From NCBI GenBank assembly GCA_009594865.1, contig VOPT01000051.1:1-64000 (forward strand): 64,000 nucleotides of DNA, written 5' to 3'. A program made the position numbers and the translations under genes. Below, piece after piece: positions 36,894 through 46,120 of the stretch. Origin of the DNA: Nitrospira sp. Lineage in GTDB: Bacteria; Nitrospirota; Nitrospiria; Nitrospirales; Nitrospiraceae. The notes beneath the pieces are model-generated. The model saw nothing but the letters and a program-made list of their open reading frames with translations, made no database searches and had not been told where the DNA came from. Each line of letters opens with the position of its first letter. The stretch's first letter is position 1.

Positions 36894-37808
36894 GTGGGTT
36901 GGTTTCAGAAACTGAGCGAGGGGCTTTCAAAAACACGCCAGGCGGTCACCGGACAGCTGGATCGACTCCTGGGACGCGCGGCGGACCCCGCTCTGTTAGA
37001 CGAGTTGGAGGTCGCCCTCATCAGCGCGGATTTGGGTATGCCTGTCGTGGGACGTGTGATGGAGGCCCTGCGCGCTCAGATGCGCGGGGGAAACTTTTCG
37101 GCTGCCGAGAAGGTGCGGGAGTTGCTGCGGCAATCTGTCTTGGACATCCTGCTTCCAACGCAAGGGGTGTCGATCGACCAGCTCATCGCCCAAGGCCCGC
37201 GTCCCTTCGTGATTCTCGCCGTGGGGGTGAATGGTGTCGGGAAGACCACTACCGTTGCAAAATTGACCCAACGATTCCGCCAACAAGGGCACACGGCGCT
37301 GCTGGTGGCCGGCGACACATTCCGGGCGGCGGCTATTGATCAACTGCAGGTGTGGGCGGACCGCATTCAGGTCGACATCATCCGGCATCGACCGGGCGCC
37401 GATCCCGCAGCCGTGGCCTATGACGGGATCACGGCCGCCAAAGCGCGCGGGTCCGATGTGGTCCTCATCGATACTGCCGGGCGGCTACACACGAAAACCA
37501 ACTTGATGGATGAGTTGCGCAAAATCAAACGGATTGTGGCGCAAGAATGTCCGGGTGCGCCCCATGAGGTGCTGTTGGTCTTGGATGCCACGGTCGGGCA
37601 AAATGCCATCGCGCAAGCCCGGCAGTTCCACGAGGCGGTCGGGGTGACCGGCATCGCGTTGACCAAGCTTGATGGCACAGCCCGCGGCGGCATCGTGGTG
37701 GCGATTGCCGATACCCTCAAGATTCCGGTCCGGTTGATTGGGGTGGGGGAATCCGTCGAAGACCTCCAGGACTTCAACGCCAAGGCCTTTGTTGACGCAT
37801 TGTTTTAA
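36894..37808 (+). CDS. ftsY: Signal recognition particle receptor FtsY
   Basis: FtsY docks SRP-ribosome complexes at the membrane. The 304-residue protein contains only the N and G domains, without the long acidic A domain of Escherichia coli FtsY. The GTPase motifs are GVNGVGKTTTVAKLTQRF (G1), DTFRAAAIDQL, DTAGRLHTKTNLMDEL (G3) and TKLDGTARGG (G4/G5). The start is a GTG at 36894 with GGATGAGG upstream. It follows ybeY after 59 bases. Confidence 0.96.
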   Translation: MGWFQKLSEGLSKTRQAVTGQLDRLLGRAADPALLDELEVALISADLGMPVVGRVMEALRAQMRGGNFSAAEKVRELLRQSVLDILLPTQGVSIDQLIAQGPRPFVILAVGVNGVGKTTTVAKLTQRFRQQGHTALLVAGDTFRAAAIDQLQVWADRIQVDIIRHRPGADPAAVAYDGITAAKARGSDVVLIDTAGRLHTKTNLMDELRKIKRIVAQECPGAPHEVLLVLDATVGQNAIAQARQFHEAVGVTGIALTKLDGTARGGIVVAIADTLKIPVRLIGVGESVEDLQDFNAKAFVDALF

Positions 37809-37959
37809 CGTGCCTGCTTGATCGACCCCTCTGCCACCGATCCTGCACTTTCCTTCAATTCCTTCTCATCTCTCGAACCTCATGCTAGGCTGTTTTCTGA
37901 GACTCTCGCCTGAAAGTGGGCTGAGGGGAGTGCCTATCGCATATGTGTGAGAATCGACT

Positions 37960-38745
37960 ATGACCACCCTATTAGTCATCGACGATGACCGGTTGCACTG
38001 TGATCTCCTCCAGCTGGCGTTGTCGCGCCATGGATATCGAGTCAGCACGGCGACGAGCGGGCGTGAGGGCGTCGCCCTGTTCCGGCAGCTTCGGCCGGCC
38101 GTGACCTTGCTCGACCTGCGCATGCCGGAAATGGACGGGCTGGCCGTGCTCAAAGAGATTCGGACGCATGATCCGCGCGCCGGAGTGATCATGTTGGGGG
38201 GTGGTGCTACCGAGGAGTTGGAAAATCTCGCGCGAAAATTACGCGTCACGGATTTCTTTCGAAAAGGATTGTCGCTCGATGTGCTCGTGGGCGCGGTGCA
38301 TCGGATCGCCCAGCAGGCGAGACGGGAAGCGTCGGACACGCAGAATTTGACCGCTAGTGAGACCGATCAGCCTTCCGAGGAACAGATCCTCGTGGTCGAT
38401 GACGACGTGATGGCGCGTGATCTCCTGATGCGTTTCCTCAGTCTGCGCGGGTACCATGTGCGTGGGGCCAAGGATGGCCGCGAGGCCTTGCGGATGATTG
38501 AGGCGTCCGCCCCGGATTTGGTGATCCTTGATCTCGTCATGCCGGAGATGAACGGCGTGGAATTGTTGAAGGTCTTGGCTGAGCGTGACTATGCTGGCCG
38601 GACGATCATTTTGAGTGGACATCAAAACGAGCCATTGCTGGAAGACGCCTGGGCGTTGGGGCCGCAAGAAGTGCTGGATAAACCGCTTGATTTGGAGCGC
38701 GCCTTGATGGCAATCCAGCTTGTGATGGTCTGTCGGGAATGTTAA
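37960..38745 (+). CDS. Response regulator with two receiver domains, no output domain
   Basis: The 261-residue protein consists of two CheY-like domains. Domain 1 (about 1-118) has the acidic pair DDD, the phospho-acceptor Asp in LLDLRMPEMDG and Lys in FFRKGLS. The usual Thr/Ser after strand 4 is replaced in IMLGGGAT. Domain 2 (about 141-261) has VVDDD, ILDLVMPEMNG, Ser in IILSGHQ and Lys in LDKPL, so all key residues are present. There is no DNA-binding or enzymatic part, so it likely relays phosphoryl groups or controls a partner protein. No histidine kinase is adjacent. Confidence 0.9.
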   Translation: MTTLLVIDDDRLHCDLLQLALSRHGYRVSTATSGREGVALFRQLRPAVTLLDLRMPEMDGLAVLKEIRTHDPRAGVIMLGGGATEELENLARKLRVTDFFRKGLSLDVLVGAVHRIAQQARREASDTQNLTASETDQPSEEQILVVDDDVMARDLLMRFLSLRGYHVRGAKDGREALRMIEASAPDLVILDLVMPEMNGVELLKVLAERDYAGRTIILSGHQNEPLLEDAWALGPQEVLDKPLDLERALMAIQLVMVCREC

Positions 38746-38778
38746 CCTTCATCGTCAACCTCGGGGTGCCGGTGAAGG

Positions 38779-40968
38779 GTGAATTGTTTGCATCGCCTCA
38801 TCCGTTTCAGTTTGCTTGCCGGTTGTCTCGTTCCTGCGCTTGCAGTTGCTGAGCCTGTTTCCTCTCCCCCAACTATCACACATCACCAGCTGACGCTCGA
38901 GCTGCTGCCGGATTCTCACCAGCTCATCGCGACGGATCGCGTGACGCTTTCTGCTGGATCTCCCGGGAGGACATTGGCGTTCTCCCTTGCCCCTACGATT
39001 CAAATCGAGCGCATTCAGGATATCACGCACTGTCAGGCCTCCTGCGAAATGGCTCCTGAGCTTGCCTTCGAGAGGGATGGCTCATCGGGTCGATCCGAGC
39101 CGCAGCGGGTGATCCTGAAGCCACCGGCCACAGATCGGACAGACGGCACGGTAACCCTCAAGTTTTCCTATCGAGGTGTGGTCGATGATCCGCCACGAGA
39201 CCCTCGGCACCTGCGTTTTGTTACGCCTAGCGAGACCTCCGGCCACATCGGCCCCGAGGGCGTGTATCTCAGCAGTGAAAGCCAATGGTATCCCGATCTG
39301 GATGGGTCGCTCGCCACCTATGATGTGACCATTGCCGTGCCTGAAGGGTGGACGGCCGTCACGCAAGGCGCTCCCCAGTCTGATCCGGCACACTGGATCG
39401 TTCCCACCAAGAGCGAAGCCTTGACGGTGGTTGCGAACCGTTTCGTGGTGAAGTCCCGAACCTGGACGGCACAGTCGGGGCAAGCTATTCGGCTGGCCAC
39501 CTATCTTTTTCCAGACGAAGCCTCCTTAGCTGATGAATACTTGGACGCGTCGGCCCGCTACATCGATGCGTACATCCCTCTGCTCGGTCCCTATCCGTTT
39601 GCTCAATTCGCTGTCGTCGAAAATTTCTTTTCAAGCGGACTAGGCATGCCGTCCTTTACCCTGTTGGGGAGCGGAGTCATCAAACGGCACTATACGCAGC
39701 CCTACGCGCTTGGCCATGAGATCGTGCATTCGTGGATCGGGAATGGCGTGTTTAACCGGATCGATCGCGGCAACTGGGTGGAAGGGCTCACCACCTATCT
39801 CTCCAATTATTACTACCATGAGCTCATCGGCGACGAGGCCCAAGCTCGTGAACAGCGGCGGTTGATGCTCATGGGATATGCCGTGTATGTGCGCCCCGGA
39901 GAGGAATATCCCGTCATACAGTTCGCCCAGAAACACGATGAAAAGGACAATGCCATCGGCTATCAACAAGCCGCGATGGTCTTCCATGCATTACGGCAGG
40001 AAGTCGGCGAGACAGTATTTTGGAAGGCCCTGAAGCAGATACCGGAACGGTATCTCGGAATGGCGGCCGAGTGGCGTGACTTGGAGCGAGTATTCCAGGA
40101 GGCGGCGGGGCGCGACCTTCGGTGGTTTTTCGCACAGTGGATCGAGCAGGCTGGCGTGCCGGACATTGAGCTGACTGGTTCCCGAGTACCGTCGTCCACC
40201 GGACCCCCCGGAGAAATGAACAGGGTTGAGGCGATGGTGCAGATCGCCCAACATGGTCTCCCTTATCGCGTGGCCGTAGATCTGGAATTCGTGCTGGAAG
40301 GAGGACGCACCCACCGCACGCGCATTCACGTGACGGAGTCCCGGCAGGAGGTGATCGTGCCGTTGCCCGAACGCCCGCTGGCGGTTCGGCTGGATCCAGA
40401 TCTCCATGTGTTTCGCCGTGTGGCACGGCATGCGTTGGCGCCGATGTTGAATATGTATGTCACAGATACCCACCGCACGGTGCTGGTGCCCCCAGCGTCC
40501 TCACAACAACCGCGTCCCTTCAGCGACATTGTTCAACGGATCGTCGCACAGGAGGCGTCGAAGCCCGAGCCGTTGCGCACCACCGTGAAACAACCGGAAG
40601 ACAAGATGAAGGGTATGCCGGCGGGATCGGTGCTGGTGTTGGGCGGGCCCGGTGAGAATCCTGCCGCGTCAGACATACTGCATTATTGCGGCGACCATGT
40701 TCGTTTTTCCGAGAAGGGATTTGCGGTGGAAGGACAGCCCTATGAAGGTGCCACGATGGCGCTGTTGGTCTCGTGTCGGCGAGACGATCAGCCGGGCAGC
40801 GTGGTGACCCTCCTCTACGGCGTGACGCCGCAGGCGCTGACGCGTGTGGCTCGGCTCTTGTTTTTTTACGGATGGCAGAGTTATGTGGTGTTTCACGAAG
40901 GCGCCGTGGTGGCACGGGGCGATTGGGAGGATCGGATGACTACAGAGGTGCGAATTGAAACACGTTAA
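38779..40968 (+). CDS. M1-like (gluzincin) metallopeptidase, secreted
   Basis: The 729-residue protein starts (GTG) with a signal peptide (about 1-25, LLAGCLVPALAVAEP). A beta-rich N-terminal domain and an M1-type catalytic domain with HEIVH and downstream EGLTTYLS follow. The spacing is HExxH-x17-E, one residue shorter than the canonical x18. The aminopeptidase GxMEN motif is replaced by SGLGMPSFTLLG, as in a distinct M1 subfamily. A Tyr suitable for transition-state stabilisation is in IGYQQAAMVFHAL. The C-terminal 250 residues are not recognised. Substrate is unknown; periplasmic peptide turnover is likely. Confidence 0.82.
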   Translation: MNCLHRLIRFSLLAGCLVPALAVAEPVSSPPTITHHQLTLELLPDSHQLIATDRVTLSAGSPGRTLAFSLAPTIQIERIQDITHCQASCEMAPELAFERDGSSGRSEPQRVILKPPATDRTDGTVTLKFSYRGVVDDPPRDPRHLRFVTPSETSGHIGPEGVYLSSESQWYPDLDGSLATYDVTIAVPEGWTAVTQGAPQSDPAHWIVPTKSEALTVVANRFVVKSRTWTAQSGQAIRLATYLFPDEASLADEYLDASARYIDAYIPLLGPYPFAQFAVVENFFSSGLGMPSFTLLGSGVIKRHYTQPYALGHEIVHSWIGNGVFNRIDRGNWVEGLTTYLSNYYYHELIGDEAQAREQRRLMLMGYAVYVRPGEEYPVIQFAQKHDEKDNAIGYQQAAMVFHALRQEVGETVFWKALKQIPERYLGMAAEWRDLERVFQEAAGRDLRWFFAQWIEQAGVPDIELTGSRVPSSTGPPGEMNRVEAMVQIAQHGLPYRVAVDLEFVLEGGRTHRTRIHVTESRQEVIVPLPERPLAVRLDPDLHVFRRVARHALAPMLNMYVTDTHRTVLVPPASSQQPRPFSDIVQRIVAQEASKPEPLRTTVKQPEDKMKGMPAGSVLVLGGPGENPAASDILHYCGDHVRFSEKGFAVEGQPYEGATMALLVSCRRDDQPGSVVTLLYGVTPQALTRVARLLFFYGWQSYVVFHEGAVVARGDWEDRMTTEVRIETR

Positions 40969-42073
40969 GCAGGTGATGGCGGGAATGCTGGGGCTGGTGC
41001 TCTCTCTCTCCGCGACGAATCACGCGGCCGCGGCTTCGAAGGCGGCCGCGCCGACGGCTTCGACCGAGCGGCATCTGACCAATATCAAGCAGCTGACGTT
41101 TGGTCGGCAAAATGCCGAGGCGTATTTTTCGTTCAGCGGCGACAAACTCATCTTCCAGTCGACCAACAATTGGATGAAGGATACGTTTGCCGCGGCTATG
41201 CACCCGGCCGACATCCCGCTGGGCTGTTACCAAATGTACGTGATGGATCTCGGCAGTGAAAAGATCCGGATGGTCAGCACAGGTTCCGGCACGACCACCT
41301 GCGGGTATTTCTTCCCCGGCGATCGACGCGTCTTGTACTCGTCCACTCACCTGAGAGGCCCCAATTGTCCACCGAAGCCCAAACGCGAGGGAGGCGCCTA
41401 CCGATGGGCCTTGGACGACTACGATTTGTTCTCCGTTCGGATCGACGGCCTGGACCCGCAACGACTGACGAATACTCCCGGATATGACGCCGAAGCCACG
41501 GTGGCTCCCAACGGGAAGACTATTGTCTGGACCTCGATGCGTGACGGAGATTTGGATATCTACGCCATGGATCTGGACGGAACGCATCCCCGTCGGCTGA
41601 CACAGGAAATCGGGTACGACGGCGGGGCGTTTTTCTCGCCCGACAGCAAGCGGATCGTGTATCGCGCCCAGCATCCGAGTAATCAAGAGGAACTGGACCA
41701 GTACAAAGCTCTGCTCGCTCAAAACCTGGTGGAACCGGGCCGCTTGGAAATCTTCATCATGAATGCCGACGGCTCGAACAAGCAGCAGGTCACGAGCAAC
41801 GGCGCCTCTAACTTCTCTCCCTACTTCCATCCGGATGGACACCGTGTCATCTTCTCGTCGAACGTGGAGACGCGCAACGAAGGGGGGCGGCCCGAGTTCC
41901 ATTTGTACCTCACCAATGAGGACGGCTCCGGACTGGAACGATTGACGGCGGACGGCAAGTTCAACAGCTTTCCCATGTTCTCTCCGGATGGAAAGCACCT
42001 CGTCTGGGTGTCCGACCGGAATGCGAAAGAGCCGGGAGAATTCAACGTGTTTCTTGCCGACTGGGTTCCATGA
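40955..42073 (+). CDS. TolB-like WD40/PD40 beta-propeller protein, exported
   Basis: The 372-residue protein has a signal peptide and Ala-rich stretch (about 1-35). Repeated PD40 blades follow, such as TVAPNGKTIVWTSMRDGDLDIYAMDLDG, FFSPDSKRIVYRA, YFHPDGHRVIFSSN and MFSPDGKHLVWVSD. TolB-like propellers bind other envelope proteins; no N-terminal TolB domain is visible. The TTG start (40955) is supported by GAGGTG upstream and overlaps the peptidase gene by 14 bases; ATG 40976 is an alternative. It is coupled to the next gene by an ATGA overlap. Confidence 0.82.
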   Translation: MKHVKQVMAGMLGLVLSLSATNHAAAASKAAAPTASTERHLTNIKQLTFGRQNAEAYFSFSGDKLIFQSTNNWMKDTFAAAMHPADIPLGCYQMYVMDLGSEKIRMVSTGSGTTTCGYFFPGDRRVLYSSTHLRGPNCPPKPKREGGAYRWALDDYDLFSVRIDGLDPQRLTNTPGYDAEATVAPNGKTIVWTSMRDGDLDIYAMDLDGTHPRRLTQEIGYDGGAFFSPDSKRIVYRAQHPSNQEELDQYKALLAQNLVEPGRLEIFIMNADGSNKQQVTSNGASNFSPYFHPDGHRVIFSSNVETRNEGGRPEFHLYLTNEDGSGLERLTADGKFNSFPMFSPDGKHLVWVSDRNAKEPGEFNVFLADWVP

Positions 42074-43149
42074 ACGAATCAGGTGACGGGCAGGCTGCGC
42101 CGATGTCGTCGCCGCCTGCTCCCCCGCCGGACAGGCCGCCGGTCCCGGCGGTGATCCTCTCCGCGCTGGTGGTGCTCGGGTCGTTCGCCGCGCTTTTTCA
42201 CATCGATATTCCCATCTTGCTCTTACTCCGCTCGCACAATTTGTCGTCGCTCCAATCCTTGGGTGATCTTGGCGAAAAGCTGGGCAACGGGGGGACGCTG
42301 ATTACCATCAGCGTACTGCTCCTGGGGACCGGGTATGTGCTCAAACGACAGGCGTGGATTCGTACGGCGGTGGATAGCCTGCTTGCCCATGGAGTGGTGG
42401 CGTTAGTGGTGAACAGCCTCAAACATATCATCGGCCGTCCCAGGCCACGCCTCACCCATTCAGGCGGATGGCAATGGTGGCCCTCGTTGCAATCGGGGTT
42501 GGATTCATTTCCCTCGGGCCATACCTCGGCGACGGTCGCCGTGGCGACGGTATTGGCGAGGGCGCTGCCTCGCCTTTCATGGGTGCCATTTGCCCTGGCC
42601 GGATGGGTGGGAACCAGCCGGATCTGGAGAGGATCCCATTTCCCCGGCGATGTGGTAGGCGGGATGGTGTTGGGGTTTATGGTGGGATCAGTCTTTAACG
42701 GGCCGTTGCGGTGGTGGGGCAGGTCTTCCGCTCATGCGCTCGTGCGCATCGCGCCCATCGTGTTGTTGCTGGCCGGCTGGTTCTGGGTGTTGACGCATCG
42801 CATTCTTGATCCGATGACAGATCACGTGCTGGTAGCGTCGGGGGTGCTGCTGGTCCTTGTAGGGTGGGCGTTGCAGGTGATGCCTCAGTGGCGACCGGCA
42901 ACCGGCGGGAGTATCGCGGCGGTCGTGACTTCGAAGGCGTTGTTGCTGTCAGGGGTCGGGGTGGCGACCGGAGCCCCGATCGTCATCGCGTTGACCGGTC
43001 TGCTCTGTTTGGCCCGATGGAATGTTGCGGCACACCGTCTCGATGCGGTTGCTCAGCCGTCCTGGCGCAGGGATGGATTGTACGCGGCGGCAAGTCTCGC
43101 GGGCGTGATTGCCGTTCAGTTTTTGAAAGGCCTGGTGCCGTTACAGTGA
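42070..43149 (+). CDS. PAP2-family membrane phosphatase
   Basis: The 359-residue membrane protein contains all three PAP2 signatures: KHIIGRPRPR, SFPSGHT, and SRIWRGSHFPGD with the catalytic His and Asp. The phosphatase core spans about residues 60-215 and is followed by four or more further membrane helices (about 225-355) that are not part of the usual domain. PAP2 enzymes dephosphorylate lipid phosphates such as undecaprenyl pyrophosphate; the substrate here is unknown. It overlaps the TolB-like gene by four bases and converges with the glycosyltransferase. Confidence 0.88.
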   Translation: MNESGDGQAAPMSSPPAPPPDRPPVPAVILSALVVLGSFAALFHIDIPILLLLRSHNLSSLQSLGDLGEKLGNGGTLITISVLLLGTGYVLKRQAWIRTAVDSLLAHGVVALVVNSLKHIIGRPRPRLTHSGGWQWWPSLQSGLDSFPSGHTSATVAVATVLARALPRLSWVPFALAGWVGTSRIWRGSHFPGDVVGGMVLGFMVGSVFNGPLRWWGRSSAHALVRIAPIVLLLAGWFWVLTHRILDPMTDHVLVASGVLLVLVGWALQVMPQWRPATGGSIAAVVTSKALLLSGVGVATGAPIVIALTGLLCLARWNVAAHRLDAVAQPSWRRDGLYAAASLAGVIAVQFLKGLVPLQ

Positions 43150-43156
43150 TGGACGA

Positions 43157-44950
43157 TCAGTGGCCGGGAATCCGAACCTGAGGTTTCTCGGCCTCTTCGG
43201 GGACATGAATCATGGATTGATTGGCCAGGAGAATGTAGCCATACCGCTCGAGCATGACCGGATATTCCATGGTTTCAAACGGCAATCGATTTCGCATGGC
43301 CGCCGGCAGGAGAATCAAGGTGCGACCCGGCTGGGTCAAATAGGGCTTAATGTTGGCCTCTTCACCTTTGGGCACGACGATGGCTTTTCGTTTGGCATAG
43401 AACACCAGGGAGGGGCGCGGCTGTCCATAGAGAATCAGCCGGTCGCTCGGGCCGAGATTCAACCCTGCGACATCGGCCAGCCGCTGCGGCGGGTCGATGA
43501 CAAAATGGTGGACCAGCGGAAACGTCAGTTGTGTGACGGCCAGGACTACCAGGGCTAAGGATCCTCCCGCGGCCCAGAAGGCGGCCGGCTTCCGAGTCTC
43601 GCTGAGCCCGAAATAGGCGACCAGACCCATCCCCACCAAAAAAATCGAAGCGATGGTATAGGGCCCCGGTCCGAGTGTGACCTGTCCGGCAAGAGGAAAT
43701 TCATCCACCAGCTTCACGGCGAATTTGGCGTACAGGGGCGGCAGGGACGCAAACGCGAGTGCCAGAATATAACCGACCGCCGTCATCATGTGGATGGCGC
43801 CGCGCAAGTGCGGCGCGGCATGGTCCGTTACGCAGCGATTCCAGAACGACGCCGTCAAGATCGCCGCGGCGGGAAACAACGGGCCGATGTAGTGCGGCAG
43901 ACGTGTTGAGGAGAGGCTGAAGAACACGAGCCCCCCCAGCACCCAGACGGCGGCAAACCACTCGAGGGCCTGTGAGGACGACGGGGAATCTGCACTCGGA
44001 CCCGGTGTGAATGCTCCAGCTTGTTTGGCCTCACGCCAGCTTCGATAGACTTGATACCAGGCAAAGGGCAAGAGGCCGCTCCAAGGAAAAAATCCCAGGA
44101 GGAACACCGGCAAATAGAACAGCAGCGTCCCGCCGTGTCCTTCCATGGCGCCAAAGAACCGACCGATCGTATCTCCTTGCGCGGAGGTCGTGTACCGTTC
44201 CCCATGCAGGTTCAACATCATGAGATACCAAGGGAGGGCCAGGGCGACGAAGAGCAGCAGGCCTGGAAGGAGACGTCCCTCGCGACGGAAGAGCGGCCAG
44301 GAGCGAGTCAGCCAGAGATAGAGTCCCACCGCCAACAGCGGAATCAGAAAACCGATCGGGCCTTTCGTCAACGTGGCCAGCGCCATGCCGATGTACAAGA
44401 ACCAGATCAAGTGGCGTTCACGCCCCTCTCCGTAGAGGCCGAGCCAGAACCCGTAGAGAGACAGTGTGGTAAAGAAGATCAACACGCTGTCGGTGAGTGC
44501 CATGCGACTGAGCCCGATGATTTCCAGATTCAGCAACAGCATGGCCGCGCCGAACAGGCCGATGACCGGTCCCCGGCAACGGGTCAGAAACAGATATTGG
44601 AGTAGGATCAATCCGAGACCGAACAGGGCGGACGGGAACCGCGCGGCGAACTCGTTGACGCCGAACAGGTGGTACGATCCGGTCATGAGCCAATACACGA
44701 AGACCGGCTTGGCGAAGCGCGGTTCGTAGTTGAAGGTCGGGCTGATGTAGTTGCCGGTTTCGTACATTTCCCGCCCGGCTTCCGCGTTGCGCCCTTCATC
44801 CCGATCGGTCAGCCCGAGGGAGCCGAGCCCGACGAAGAACAGCACCGCAGCCATCGCCAGCAGCAGCACGAGTGCGAGCGGCTGGACGGACCGGTCGATC
44901 GGCGCAGACACCTGCAAGGGGGGGAGCTCTCCGTTCATCTGTGGTTCCAT
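43157..44950 (-). CDS. ArnT-like membrane glycosyltransferase (GT39/PMT superfamily)
   Basis: The 597-residue protein has about 12 membrane helices. The first periplasmic loop carries LTDRDEGRNAEAGREMYETG, the acidic catalytic motif of ArnT/PMT-type transferases that use polyprenyl-phosphate sugars, and FAKPVFVYWLM follows. A soluble C-terminal part (about 480-597) is also seen. ATG 44950 overlaps the upstream stop (TAATG). The frame is open 129 codons further, but that part lies across the upstream gene. Together with the GT2 and LpxB-N-like genes it forms a lipid-linked sugar transfer cassette; the target (lipid A or another envelope lipid) is inferred. Confidence 0.88.
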   Translation of the reverse strand: MEPQMNGELPPLQVSAPIDRSVQPLALVLLLAMAAVLFFVGLGSLGLTDRDEGRNAEAGREMYETGNYISPTFNYEPRFAKPVFVYWLMTGSYHLFGVNEFAARFPSALFGLGLILLQYLFLTRCRGPVIGLFGAAMLLLNLEIIGLSRMALTDSVLIFFTTLSLYGFWLGLYGEGRERHLIWFLYIGMALATLTKGPIGFLIPLLAVGLYLWLTRSWPLFRREGRLLPGLLLFVALALPWYLMMLNLHGERYTTSAQGDTIGRFFGAMEGHGGTLLFYLPVFLLGFFPWSGLLPFAWYQVYRSWREAKQAGAFTPGPSADSPSSSQALEWFAAVWVLGGLVFFSLSSTRLPHYIGPLFPAAAILTASFWNRCVTDHAAPHLRGAIHMMTAVGYILALAFASLPPLYAKFAVKLVDEFPLAGQVTLGPGPYTIASIFLVGMGLVAYFGLSETRKPAAFWAAGGSLALVVLAVTQLTFPLVHHFVIDPPQRLADVAGLNLGPSDRLILYGQPRPSLVFYAKRKAIVVPKGEEANIKPYLTQPGRTLILLPAAMRNRLPFETMEYPVMLERYGYILLANQSMIHVPEEAEKPQVRIPGH

Positions 44951-45249
44951 TACGATTTGGTTGCCGGAGAGGCGGCGTCGGAGGCGCCCTGGTTCGGACG
45001 GTGAATGAGCATGAGATTCCGTACGTAGACGATACTGCCGATGCTCTGGCCGGCAATGAAGACCGGGTCCTGCCGATAGATCGCATAGGCAAGCGTGATC
45101 AACCCGCCGATCATGCTCATATACCAGAATGCCGTCGGTACGCGGCTTTCCGCATGGCGTTCGGAGGCGATCCACTGGACAACCCAGCGCATAAAGAAGA
45201 TCCCCTGCCCGAGGAATCCAATAATGATCCAGATAGTGTCGAGTGTCAT
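44950..45249 (-). CDS. LpxB N-terminal-like (LAB_N) small membrane protein
   Basis: The 99-residue protein begins MTLDTIWIIIGFLGQGIFFMRWVVQWI. It has three membrane helices and the LAB_N motifs RWVVQWIASERHAESRVPTAFW, YMSMIGG and AYAIYRQDPVFIAGQ. The domain is found at the start of some lipid-A-disaccharide synthases and as a free small protein next to ArnC/ArnT-like genes, where it may help flip or present polyprenyl-sugar lipids. It overlaps the GT2 gene by four bases (ATGA) and the ArnT-like gene by one. Confidence 0.88.
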   Translation of the reverse strand: MTLDTIWIIIGFLGQGIFFMRWVVQWIASERHAESRVPTAFWYMSMIGGLITLAYAIYRQDPVFIAGQSIGSIVYVRNLMLIHRPNQGASDAASPATKS

Positions 45250-46007
45250 GGGCGTGCGGGGGCTGGTGGTGTTCCGGTCGAGCGGTACTTGTAGCGCAGG
45301 CAGCGGTGCTGCATCCATCGCACGGCCACCAGGTCATAGAGGCCCTTGAAGAGACGGTTGCCCACGCCGTATTTCGACGTGCCCCGGGTGCGAGGATAAT
45401 GGCGCACCGGCACTTCGGTGACGGTGAATCCGTGCATCAGGGCGAGGGCGGGAAAGAACCGGTGCATACCCTCGAAGAGTTGCAGCTTGTCGACCACCGC
45501 TCGTCGAAACAGCTTGAGTGAGCAACCGGTGTCATGAACCCGGTCGCCGGTGACGGCGCTACGGACGCTGTTGGCGATGCGGGACGAAATTTTGCGTGTC
45601 AGATTGTCGTGCCGGTCTTTACGCCAGCCACAGACCAGGTCGTACTGCCGGATCAGCGGAAGCAGTGTGGCGATGTCCGCCGGATCGTTCTGCAGGTCGC
45701 CGTCGATGGTCATCACCAGGTCTCCGGTCGATTGTTTGAACCCGGCATCGAAGGCCGCCGACTGGCCGTAATTGCGGTCGAAGTGAAAGACCTTGACCCA
45801 GCGATATTGCGCGGCCAGGCCATCAAGGATCTCCGAACTCCCGTCCGTGCTGCCGTCGTCGATAAACAGCAGTTCGAACGGGGCCGATCGGGATTCCTCC
45901 CGGCTCTCCAGTGCTTTCACGAGTTGCTCTGTCAGGGGAACCAGATTCTCGCGCTCATCCTTGATGGGGATGACAACGGAAGCCCATGGGCGGGTCGCTA
46001 CAGTCAT
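45246..46007 (-). CDS. Family 2 glycosyltransferase, ArnC/DPM1-like
   Basis: The 253-residue protein has a GT-A fold with VVIPIKDERENL, LLFIDDGSTDGS, the metal-binding TIDGDLQNDP and RKDRHDNLTRKISSRIANSVRS, typical of polyprenyl-phosphate glycosyltransferases. It lacks the two C-terminal membrane helices of ArnC; that part is short and hydrophilic (KYRSTGTPPAPARP). It probably makes the lipid-linked sugar used by the ArnT-like enzyme encoded two genes later. The first gene of the cassette, it lies 113 bases after the ABC transporter gene. Confidence 0.9.
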   Translation of the reverse strand: MTVATRPWASVVIPIKDERENLVPLTEQLVKALESREESRSAPFELLFIDDGSTDGSSEILDGLAAQYRWVKVFHFDRNYGQSAAFDAGFKQSTGDLVMTIDGDLQNDPADIATLLPLIRQYDLVCGWRKDRHDNLTRKISSRIANSVRSAVTGDRVHDTGCSLKLFRRAVVDKLQLFEGMHRFFPALALMHGFTVTEVPVRHYPRTRGTSKYGVGNRLFKGLYDLVAVRWMQHRCLRYKYRSTGTPPAPARP

Positions 46008-46120
46008 GGAGAGGGAACAGGTCCTTCACGCCGCGGGTTATCGGTCAACATCGGCGCCATTTTACAGAACGCGTAGAGGGGTGGTCAAACAGTTCCGCCC
46101 TGGGAAGTGGGTCTGACCCC

